Shown: one piece after another, positions 16,389 through 23,505 of the stretch
Layout of the letters: each line of letters starts with the position of its first letter
Position numbering within the stretch: position 1 is the first letter of the stretch
Notes under the pieces: model-generated
Seen by the model: only the letters and a program-made list of their open reading frames with translations
Database searches by the model: none
Told to the model about the DNA's origin: nothing
Assembly (NCBI GenBank): GCA_036508135.1
Contig: DATCHW010000149.1
Location: forward strand, 1-24,091
Reading direction: 5' to 3'
DNA length: 24,091 bases
Source of the DNA: DATCHW01 sp036508135
GTDB taxonomy: Bacteria; Bacteroidota; Ignavibacteria; Tepidaquicellales; Tepidaquicellaceae
Made by a program: the position numbers and the translations under genes

Positions 16389-17120
16389 TCATATCGATAT
16401 TTTTTCAATTTCCTCAATTTCACCTTGAAAAGCAACATTTGCAGCTATTTTCATTTGCTCAATATTTCCTGTTGTTATCCATTTTACGGTTGAATTACCC
16501 GCCAGCTTTGTCCAATTGTCGAATATCCAATCTGCCATTTCATTAACAGGATCCAGCAACTTAGCATTTCTGGTGAAGAGTTTAATTCTATCAGCTATTA
16601 CAGGATAGTGCGTACACGCCAATAATATGTATTCAAAGTCTTTAATTGGCCCAAAAATATCCCTGATATCTTTATCTAATTCTGCTGAGGCTATATCGCC
16701 TGCTTCAACTCTTATTGATAATTGTTGTGCTGTTTGTTGAGTTGTTTGAATTCCTCTTCTCTCAAAAGCCGTCTTGTATGATTGGGATTCGAGAGTCCTG
16801 GCTCCACCGACAATAGCAATGTTAGTCGGATGTATTTTTAAAACCATATTTATGCCATGTTCAATTATACCAGTGATATTATTGTTTTTTGGAATAACAG
16901 TACTTGCCGAATTACAAGCAACGGCAATATTGAATACACCGATTATATTGAAGTATTTTATAATTTGATCTAATCTTTTTTTTAATTCCTTTTCAGATAC
17001 TTTTCCATAAGGTGTATAACCTGAATCAGAAAAATAAACTATATCTACTGTCGTTTTTGCTCTAATCAATTTATAGAGTCCAATACCTCCTATACCATAA
17101 TCGCAAATTCCAATTTTCAT
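16389..17120 (-). CDS. Asp/Glu racemase family protein, MurI-like
   Basis: A 243-residue cofactor-independent racemase, slightly shorter than typical MurI. Both catalytic cysteines are present: C69 in VACNSAST and C169 in LACTHYP, the latter followed by H171. D7 of the N-terminal motif and the YFSDSGYTPYG segment (29-39), equivalent to MurI YFGD..xxPYG, are also present. The usual DSGxGG is DYGIGG here (Tyr8 for Ser), and the second phosphate/carboxylate-binding GT is GG (105-106). Classical MurI converts L- to D-glutamate for peptidoglycan in the cytoplasm. The two changes touch the substrate pocket, so another acidic amino acid or an altered role is possible. Only one base separates it from the methyltransferase fusion upstream, so they form a transcription unit. 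It is uncertain whether this is the housekeeping murI. Confidence 0.85.
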   Translation of the reverse strand: MKIGICDYGIGGIGLYKLIRAKTTVDIVYFSDSGYTPYGKVSEKELKKRLDQIIKYFNIIGVFNIAVACNSASTVIPKNNNITGIIEHGINMVLKIHPTNIAIVGGARTLESQSYKTAFERRGIQTTQQTAQQLSIRVEAGDIASAELDKDIRDIFGPIKDFEYILLACTHYPVIADRIKLFTRNAKLLDPVNEMADWIFDNWTKLAGNSTVKWITTGNIEQMKIAANVAFQGEIEEIEKISI

Positions 17121-17121
17121 A

Positions 17122-18414
17122 TTATGGGTATGTTAAATTAATATCTTTAATGCTTTCTATGTTTCCGGAGTCAAATGCTAGGATGCAAGAATTCCATCCG
17201 ATATTAATTTTCTCAACTTTTTTATTTGGAAATCTGCTCTCAAGATACCATTTCATTTCATGTTCGGATCTTATAGGATTGTGTTTTAACATATTATTCC
17301 ATGCAGGATCCGTAACCAGTTGCGTAAGGTTTTTATAAAAAATTGGATTTATAAAACGCTGAACATATTGACTAATTTTAGATTTTAGCAGCATTGGAAA
17401 TTCATGCCATTTTGCAGGCACAGTTACCATGTCAATAATCAAAATCTTACCATCGGGTTTTAAAACTCTTTTTATTTCTTCCATTAAAGGATCCCAATCA
17501 AGATATCTGAATGACAATAAAGAAATTATTAAGTCAATTGATTGTTCTTCTATAGGCAGTGACGGACCATTGATTAATTGGAAACTGATATTTGAATTAT
17601 CTTTGTTTAGTTTTATGGCACTCTCAATTATATTCGCTGATGTGTCAAAGCCCATTCCCACTTTGATTCTGGGTGCTATTTCTTTTAGCAATGCCCCGTT
17701 TCCGCACCCAATATCTGCAACAGCTATATTTTTGCCTTCAGGAAAATGTTTGCATATCCAATTCCATTCATCCTTTCTGATTTTTATATCCTGAAAAACT
17801 TTGTCGTATAAGTCAGCTACTTTATTATATGTTGTATCTGCAATCTCTTCTCTGGGTTTAAATGACAGCATTAATTCCATATCTAATAATTTTGAATATT
17901 TTTTCAATGAACCAATTAATCCATGTGATTTTTTTCCAATACAACCCGCAGCATAAACTGATTCAGAATTGTTGCGTACTCTTTTATATTTTTTCTTGTC
18001 GGACGAAAATGTAGTGTACCAGTAATATCCAAATGTTTCAACTTTAAATTGTTCCGAAAAGAAGGGGGCAAACCATCTTGCAGATCTGCAGCAATGGAAA
18101 TACGCTTTTGCGTTTGCAGAAAAAGGAATTACTAATTTCCTCAGTTCGTAAGGACTGTATTGCTCGGGATATGCAGTGGTCCCGTACATCGGACCGTACA
18201 TTCCTGAATGGCCAATAAAATGATATTCGTCAATTTGTTTGTCCTGCTCTGTAATAACACAAAATAATTCTGTTAAGTTTTTCTTTCCGAAAATTCCTCG
18301 GCATATTATTTCCCCAGTGTAGCGTTGCTTTATTTCTTCATACATAGTATTAGCAACTCGCGCAAACATATCGCTACCTTTTCTGTATGCAGTTGTATAT
18401 ATAATCAGAATCAT
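17122..18414 (-). CDS. Caspase/DUF4347-like domain fused to SAM-dependent methyltransferase
   Basis: A 430-residue cytoplasmic protein with two parts. Residues 1-190 begin with a strand (MILIIYTTAY), then YHFIGHSGMYGPMYG with H69, a loop, AYFHCCRSARWFAPFF with C108/C109 and VETFGYYWYTTFS. The order of strand-HxG, then a hydrophobic strand with Cys, recalls caspase/CHAT or DUF4347 folds; this is a motif-level guess. Residues about 193-430 are a class I methyltransferase: motif I VADIGCGNGA (232-241), FDTSANIIESA, the IDLIISLLSFRYLDW strand and LKPDGKILIIDMV. The methylated substrate is unknown. It is directly coupled to the racemase gene (one-base gap). No signal peptide is present. The start at 18414 fits the first strand of the N-terminal domain; a 140-base gap lies upstream. 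Confidence 0.85.
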   Translation of the reverse strand: MILIIYTTAYRKGSDMFARVANTMYEEIKQRYTGEIICRGIFGKKNLTELFCVITEQDKQIDEYHFIGHSGMYGPMYGTTAYPEQYSPYELRKLVIPFSANAKAYFHCCRSARWFAPFFSEQFKVETFGYYWYTTFSSDKKKYKRVRNNSESVYAAGCIGKKSHGLIGSLKKYSKLLDMELMLSFKPREEIADTTYNKVADLYDKVFQDIKIRKDEWNWICKHFPEGKNIAVADIGCGNGALLKEIAPRIKVGMGFDTSANIIESAIKLNKDNSNISFQLINGPSLPIEEQSIDLIISLLSFRYLDWDPLMEEIKRVLKPDGKILIIDMVTVPAKWHEFPMLLKSKISQYVQRFINPIFYKNLTQLVTDPAWNNMLKHNPIRSEHEMKWYLESRFPNKKVEKINIGWNSCILAFDSGNIESIKDINLTYP

Positions 18415-18554
18415 TTATTTCTGTAAATTATTGTAATTTTCATCGCTTGTTTGAAAAGAATAATTGCCTTTTTTGAAAACCAAAAATGTTTTCATACATA
18501 TTGTAAGTTTAATAATATAAGTAGATTTAATCTCCAATATTATTGAAAAATCAA

Positions 18555-19217
18555 TTAATCCTTAACGCAACGAACCGCCAATCCATTTCTCTTATCGTTG
18601 ATATTCTTGTATACTTCTGAATATACATAAACTAAATAACGAAGTGATCCATTTTCATAACTTTCTTCAGAGGAAGACCAAAAATCACCGGTCTTACCAA
18701 TATAGTAGAAAATTCCATCGTAACCGCGAAGACCCCCGGGCAACCCCGTAAAACCGCTTTCATTTGTTGCCCCAGTATTAGGACTTTCCCATTTTGTTTT
18801 AGCTTTCATTTTACCTCCAGCTACATCTCCTCCACCTAAATAGTCAATAAGTATGTTCCATTCTACATCACTTGGTATGTGCCAACCTTCAGGAGCGAAA
18901 CCACGTGGGTCATTTAGCGCGTACCAATTATAAAGTTTTCCGTATGTCTTTCCGTTTAATTTTTTGTTTTCTGAATAACACCATGCACCATAAGTTAATT
19001 TACCCCATTCATCAGCATCTTGCACCTGCGGTATTGGGTCTCCATTACGATAATGTTCAACATTCAGGTTTTCCGCCGTCCATTCCTGTGTCCCGATTGT
19101 TATGGTTTTATAGGTGTTACCATCTATATCGGTAACTTGAGAAAATGATTTATTAACGAAAGGAAAAATCATTCCAATCATTAAGATTGCAAATAATACT
19201 TTATTAGTGTTTTTCAT
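18555..19217 (-). CDS. Secreted FISUMP-domain protein
   Basis: A 220-residue protein with a signal peptide ending SFS and Gln27 at +1. The whole mature chain is one FISUMP domain: VTDIDGNTYKTITIG, TAENLNVEHYRNGDPIPQVQ, GKLYNWYALNDPRGFAPEGW, GLPGGLRGYDG, FWSSSEES and a final NGLAVRCVKD. It is clearly related to the gene at 15081, which has an added C-terminal domain. Its ATG directly abuts the stop of the LamG-OmpA gene (TAAATG), so the two are translationally linked and perhaps co-exported. FISUMP domains are typical of large secreted-protein families in this lineage; ligands are not established. Confidence 0.9.
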   Translation of the reverse strand: MKNTNKVLFAILMIGMIFPFVNKSFSQVTDIDGNTYKTITIGTQEWTAENLNVEHYRNGDPIPQVQDADEWGKLTYGAWCYSENKKLNGKTYGKLYNWYALNDPRGFAPEGWHIPSDVEWNILIDYLGGGDVAGGKMKAKTKWESPNTGATNESGFTGLPGGLRGYDGIFYYIGKTGDFWSSSEESYENGSLRYLVYVYSEVYKNINDKRNGLAVRCVKD

Positions 19218-20753
19218 TTATTTTATAATTTTAAATTCAACTCTCCTATTTAACTGTCTTCCTTCATCAGTATCGTTAGTAGCAACCGGTTTTGATTTAC
19301 CATAACCCTTGGACATTATTCTGTTACCGGAGATTCCTTTAGATATCAGATAATCCTTAACTGCATTCGCTCTGGCATTTGAAAGAGTAATATTGTATTC
19401 ATCAGAGCCTATATTATCCGTGTGACCGGAAATCTCTACGGATATATCTGAATTGTCATTTAAAAATTTGTACAATCTATCTAATTCGAGATAAGATTCT
19501 GATTTTAATTTAGATTCATTAAAATCAAAGAAAATATTATTTATTCTAACTGAAGCTTGTTGTTCTTTCATTTCTTCATATGAAACCAAAGTAATATTAT
19601 CTTTATAATTTGGAGTTTGATTAGGAGTGGTAAAATCTATTATTCTTGACGAAGGATAAAAATCTTTTGAGTCTATGTAATAGCTATAAATTTTACCGGA
19701 AGGCAGGACTATGCAATAGTAACCATCTGGAGTTATTCTGCATTTGCCGACACTTAGTCTTGTATTCATATCTTCAAAAACAACATATCCGCTAATCGCT
19801 TTACTGCAACCGCAATTAATACTTCCGGAAACAGTTACAAAACTTTGAGTGCTATTACTCGAAAGTTTTGCAATTGCTTGATTCATTAATGCTACTGCAT
19901 CAAAATATAAAGGATCATCAACCGGAAAATCTTTTAATAATTCAAGAACTAAGAGATATTTCCCTTCTGAAAATGCTTGTTGTGCTTTTAATAAATCACT
20001 ATTATAGACATTATCATTAATACCCAAAAAGTCAGACTTTATTTCATTTTCTGTTAATATTCTATTAAATATTTTGATATCGTCAATGTTTCCCTTGTAA
20101 TAATCATGATCCGATGTTTCACAATAAGAAGCTCCAATATAGATATTAATATTATTGTTTGCAAAGTAACTTTCTTCAAATTTTTCTTCGCTATTTAATA
20201 CCCCGTCAACATATATTTTCTTCTTCACAGAAGAAGCATCTCTAACAATAACAATTTGCCTCCAAACATTATTATTGATGTCTGTCTTTGAATACAGCGG
20301 AGAGTCTGCATTTGAGTGCCCCGTATTAAAAATAATTTTTCCACCCCTACCAATAGAGACACTCCAATCCCTTGAAATACCACAAATATCTCTATCGATA
20401 AGGAAAGTTCCTTTATACCAAGAGTCATTATCAACTAAATCTGTTTTTATCCAAAAACTAATGCTTAAATTACTCTGAATATTAATTGAAGAAGGTAATT
20501 TAATATATTGATTAGCGCCATTTAACGAATAAGCATTATTTGGATTACCAAACCTATCTGTTGTCAACGTAGCCCCTTTTACAGTACCATCATATCCGTT
20601 TCCGCTTTCATCTTTGGCATTACCATTAAAAGAGTAATACGCTACCAATCCGCTGTTTATGTTTTGCGAATATACTAAAGAAGAAATGATTAACAACAAT
20701 ATCGTAAAAATCAATTTTAACGATTGGCCTTTTTTTCTACAATTGTAATTCAT
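19218..20753 (-). CDS. LamG-like / OmpA-like peptidoglycan-anchored protein
   Basis: A 511-residue protein. A longer frame starts at 20840, but ATG 20753 is preferred because it begins directly before the signal peptide, cut between S29 and Q30. Domains: a LamG/concanavalin-type jelly roll (about 35-242; LVAYYSFNGNAKDESGNGYD near its start, DDIKIFNR near its end), a short helical, TPR-like stretch (about 250-300), a small beta domain resembling the carboxypeptidase-regulatory fold (about 310-390) with paired cysteines, and an OmpA C-terminal domain (402-511) with FFDFNESKLKSES, SGHTDNIG, LSNARANAVKDYL and NRRVEFKI. The Asp of HTDN and the Arg of SNARA are the positions that bind diaminopimelate in this family. 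It probably holds a carbohydrate-binding head to the wall. It directly abuts the downstream FISUMP gene. Confidence 0.92.
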   Translation of the reverse strand: MNYNCRKKGQSLKLIFTILLLIISSLVYSQNINSGLVAYYSFNGNAKDESGNGYDGTVKGATLTTDRFGNPNNAYSLNGANQYIKLPSSINIQSNLSISFWIKTDLVDNDSWYKGTFLIDRDICGISRDWSVSIGRGGKIIFNTGHSNADSPLYSKTDINNNVWRQIVIVRDASSVKKKIYVDGVLNSEEKFEESYFANNNINIYIGASYCETSDHDYYKGNIDDIKIFNRILTENEIKSDFLGINDNVYNSDLLKAQQAFSEGKYLLVLELLKDFPVDDPLYFDAVALMNQAIAKLSSNSTQSFVTVSGSINCGCSKAISGYVVFEDMNTRLSVGKCRITPDGYYCIVLPSGKIYSYYIDSKDFYPSSRIIDFTTPNQTPNYKDNITLVSYEEMKEQQASVRINNIFFDFNESKLKSESYLELDRLYKFLNDNSDISVEISGHTDNIGSDEYNITLSNARANAVKDYLISKGISGNRIMSKGYGKSKPVATNDTDEGRQLNRRVEFKIIK

Positions 20754-20861
20754 AATATTCTGATTTTTTTTAAAAATTCGTAATTTTATTGTTCTTTCTG
20801 AAACTATCCATATAGGTACTATCAAAAACTTTTTTTTCATAATCTACTCATTTTAAAAACA

Positions 20862-21404
20862 TCATTCAGCTGAAGCACCGATGAAAATTGATGTTACCTT
20901 GCCGTTTTTAATATCAAATATAATTCCCCCATATACTGATCCCGCAACAATCATACCCTCATAAATTTTACTTTCTTCAGAATTTATTTCGTCTTTGTAT
21001 GCATTAAGAACCTCATCTTTAGTACTTCTAATACCTATTCCCCTACTTGTCTTTAGATTTGAGGGGCTGTTAATTTTAACCGAACTAACAAATAGTGTTT
21101 TGCTATCATCTTTAACAAAATCTATTTTAAGGCCCAGCGACTTGTAGAGCCAGAACTGATGTTCGGAATCGTCTGCTCCATAGTATATAAATTCCGATTT
21201 TTCTTCCGGCTCTCCGAATTGTTGTAAAACTTCTGAATCCTGCGAGGCATTATTTAATACATACAATAATTCTTTTTGTTCTAACGACATATCAGAGATT
21301 TCAGAATCTTTTTTGGAATCATCCTGACTATATAGTGAACCGGTAAAATTGTATAAAAAGAAAATAACCAGAAATATTTCAAATATTACAGTTTTTATTT
21401 TCAT
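20862..21404 (-). CDS. Small exported BamE/SmpA-like protein
   Basis: A 180-residue protein with an export signal ending SLYS and Gln at +1. The mature part has a Glu/Asp-rich helix, then FGEPEEKSEFIYYG, FWLYKSLGLKIDF, GIGIRSTKDEVLNAYKDE and IIFDIKNGKVTSIFIG. The 'start of a helix, GxxxxxVxxxYG, strand, GKVTSI strand' order is shared with BamE/SmpA-type alpha-beta-beta folds and repeats twice. Assignment is structural only, and no role in outer-membrane assembly is claimed. It lies 48 bases downstream of the gene at 21453. Confidence 0.75.
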   Translation of the reverse strand: MKIKTVIFEIFLVIFFLYNFTGSLYSQDDSKKDSEISDMSLEQKELLYVLNNASQDSEVLQQFGEPEEKSEFIYYGADDSEHQFWLYKSLGLKIDFVKDDSKTLFVSSVKINSPSNLKTSRGIGIRSTKDEVLNAYKDEINSEESKIYEGMIVAGSVYGGIIFDIKNGKVTSIFIGASAE

Positions 21405-21452
21405 GTTTTATTTGTTATGGATTTTAAAATCCTAAATAAGGATATGTTTTTA

Positions 21453-22019
21453 TTAAAATTCTTCGAAATCTATTTCTCTTTTGTCATTTATTAAAATCCG
21501 ATTATTCCTAATCGATATTTTCTTTATATCGTTATTCTTTTCACCGAAATCAATTCTTTTTAATAAGTAGGTGTTTAAATTTATAATAGCAAGACCTTCT
21601 AAGCGTGTACCTAATAAAATATAATTCTTATATTTTTCAATAACCTGAACCCAACTGTATGACCCCTTAGGTACAAAAATCACAAAATATGTTTTATCAA
21701 TCTTATTATATGCTAATACCCCTGTTTTGTGATAAGCTGTAAAAACCATTTCATCAGTCTCAAGTTTAGGATGTTCGTCTGTATTGTTAAAATATTCCGG
21801 TATTTCTGTGTAAGTAAATATTCTCGTTTTCCCATAATTTACTTCATTGTTATAATATCTCCATACTTCCATCATTACATTTGGATTATTCGTATTGTTC
21901 TTTAAATACTCTTCATCAAAATAACCATACTCAAATATAAGTTTATTAATATAATCTGATTCAGCTTTTAAACTTAAAAAATTATTGCTTTTCGATACTT
22001 CGGGAATTTCCTGCCCCAT
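21453..22019 (-). CDS. Hypothetical protein, perhaps the C-terminal half of a split gene
   Basis: A 188-residue frame starting MGQEIPEVSKSNNFLSLKAE. It has no signal peptide, unlike nearly all its neighbours, and its first codon directly follows the TAA of the preceding frame in the same register. The chain is beta-rich with a C-terminal pattern (YILLGTRLEGLAIINLNTY) like a propeller blade, but no family is recognised. Either it is a coupled cytoplasmic protein or the second part of one exported protein of about 330 residues interrupted by a single stop codon. I favour the latter. Confidence 0.7.
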   Translation of the reverse strand: MGQEIPEVSKSNNFLSLKAESDYINKLIFEYGYFDEEYLKNNTNNPNVMMEVWRYYNNEVNYGKTRIFTYTEIPEYFNNTDEHPKLETDEMVFTAYHKTGVLAYNKIDKTYFVIFVPKGSYSWVQVIEKYKNYILLGTRLEGLAIINLNTYLLKRIDFGEKNNDIKKISIRNNRILINDKREIDFEEF

Positions 22020-22445
22020 TTAAATATAAGAAAAATATATTGAAACCATATTTTCAAGATTTATCAAATTAATAACTTTTCCCGCACCACCTGAACCCCC
22101 TATAACGGTTATAATCAAAATATCTGAAGACACGTCATTAATTTTAGCGTAACCAATATCCTCCATATATTGTCCTTCCAATTCAAAAGTAGATTCAGCT
22201 TTACGTTGGGAGTTTTTAACAATGCAAAAATAAGTTCTGTTTTTTTCGTAAACATTAAATTCATAAATGTTCGATTTCGAATCTTTAACTATTTGCTTAA
22301 AGTTATTATCTGTAAACAGTTTAAAGTCGCAATCTTTACAAAAATATTCTATATTCGACGAGAGAGAAGTGTCATTTTGTGAAAAAGAATATGAATATAC
22401 GAAACAAAAAAGTATTGATGTGATAATCTGAAGTAATTTTTTCAT
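22020..22445 (-). CDS. Exported hypothetical protein, perhaps the N-terminal half of a split gene
   Basis: A 141-residue frame with a signal peptide ending YSFS and Gln at +1. The mature part has a CKDCDF motif, beta-rich stretches and a Gly-rich IGGSGGAGKVINLINL. It ends SIYFSYI then TAA, and the next codon in the same frame is the ATG of the following frame. No family is recognised. See the neighbouring entry for the split-gene reading; the protein is short for the exported family it appears to belong to, but no homologue could be checked. Confidence 0.7.
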   Translation of the reverse strand: MKKLLQIITSILFCFVYSYSFSQNDTSLSSNIEYFCKDCDFKLFTDNNFKQIVKDSKSNIYEFNVYEKNRTYFCIVKNSQRKAESTFELEGQYMEDIGYAKINDVSSDILIITVIGGSGGAGKVINLINLENMVSIYFSYI

Positions 22446-22553
22446 AATGTATTAAAATATGTTATTTAATAATTGTTGATTATAATACTAATTTAACAAT
22501 TTACCATTCAGTTGTTATTCTTTTTATATTTTAAACTCAACTTTAATTTTCGC

Positions 22554-22901
22554 TTATGTTTTATAATTAATCTCATGTTGACACTTAGGGCAATTGAATT
22601 CACCTGCATCAATTATTTTTTTCTCAATTGAGATCCAATTTCCGCAATAAGGACAACAAATATCAACAAGTGTATCGTTTATGCGTTTAATCAAAGGATT
22701 TACATATGTTATGTCTTCCGGCTTTTTGTTTATAGACTTAACCGATGGATTTAAATTGGCCAATTCGTCTTTAATTTTCTCTAATAAACTTACTATTTCA
22801 TTAACACGCCAATACCAGAGCATAAAATACCTGATAGCGAGAAAAATGACAAAATTAATTACAAAAATTAAAAATAATACTTTTATTACACTTCCTTCCA
22901 T
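22554..22901 (-). CDS. Small membrane protein with C-terminal zinc ribbon
   Basis: A 115-residue protein. An N-terminal transmembrane helix (about residues 6-28, VLFLIFVINFVIFLAIRYF) is followed by a charged helical linker (about 35-75) and a C-terminal zinc ribbon with CCPYCG and FNCPKCQ knuckles. It should face the cytoplasm at the ribbon end. Start ATG 22901 is supported by AAAGGA about 8 bases upstream. Role unknown. It has a gap of about 100 bases on each side and so may be an independent transcription unit within the array. Unlike most neighbours it has no cleavable signal. Confidence 0.85.
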   Translation of the reverse strand: MEGSVIKVLFLIFVINFVIFLAIRYFMLWYWRVNEIVSLLEKIKDELANLNPSVKSINKKPEDITYVNPLIKRINDTLVDICCPYCGNWISIEKKIIDAGEFNCPKCQHEINYKT

Positions 22902-23001
22902 GATAATTTCCTTTCGATTAGTTCGATAAAAGATTAAAATATTAAATTATTATTGATATGTAAAATCGTCCATCTTAAGATATCTATTACAGTTATAAAA
23001 A

Positions 23002-23493
23002 TTAATCAGGAAAACATTCTTTATAATAATCCGGATGCTCAGTCTGAATTTTCTCTAATAATGTTACCGGTATAATAATATACTCTGTGTTCATGCGGCT
23101 GCTTTTTCGGCAAATATAAAAATCGTTTGTTTTGTATAATTCAACGAAAATGCCGACCTCATCAAATTCGGTATATTGTTTGTATGGAGTAACGTTTGTA
23201 ATCAAATTTTCAATTTCTTCGCAAACGGGGTAGGGATTGTTATCCCAAGCATTAACATAAAGAGTAACTAATTGATTTTTATAAAAGAAACCATTTACAT
23301 TATCACTTTCATAAACCTCAATGTATGAATATTCGCTTTCAAGTTGACCATTATTTTGCCAGAAATTGTTTTTCTGTTCACTCATGCTTGATCCAAAAAA
23401 AACTTTCTGACCAAATAATTCAAGTGATTGTCCTAATGTAAAAGAAAGCGGTATCAACAGAAAAAGGATTATTGCTAAATATTTGCGTTTCAT
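23002..23493 (-). CDS. Small secreted protein, paralogue of the gene at 13672
   Basis: A 163-residue protein with a signal peptide ending TLG and Gln at +1. It shares with the 13672 gene the order GQKVFFGS, LESEYSYI, NNPYPVCEEIE, YKTNDFYICRKS and IIPVTLLEKIQTEHPDYY near the C-terminus, giving nearly full-length similarity. It lacks the CC and CxxC set of that paralogue. The family is unknown to me; the repeated NPYPxCxEIE and HPxYY signatures would make a good search profile. It starts 12 bases after the YD-repeat-like gene, with which it is probably co-transcribed. Confidence 0.85.
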   Translation of the reverse strand: MKRKYLAIILFLLIPLSFTLGQSLELFGQKVFFGSSMSEQKNNFWQNNGQLESEYSYIEVYESDNVNGFFYKNQLVTLYVNAWDNNPYPVCEEIENLITNVTPYKQYTEFDEVGIFVELYKTNDFYICRKSSRMNTEYIIIPVTLLEKIQTEHPDYYKECFPD

Positions 23494-23505
23494 AATATTC
23501 TATAT

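Noticed and set aside
16235..16546. Short frames on both strands around the racemase 3' end
   Set aside because: They overlap the racemase coding sequence or AT-rich spacer and lack ribosome sites or recognisable motifs.
18470..18520. Inverted repeat TGAAAAC/GTTTTCA in the gap before the methyltransferase fusion
   Set aside because: The seven-pair stem is AT-rich and not followed by a T tract on either strand, so it is not a convincing terminator.
22960..22995. Palindrome ATCTTAAGAT in the gap between the genes at 23002 and 22901
   Set aside because: Ten bases of AT-rich palindrome is expected by chance in this composition, and there is no second copy to suggest an operator.
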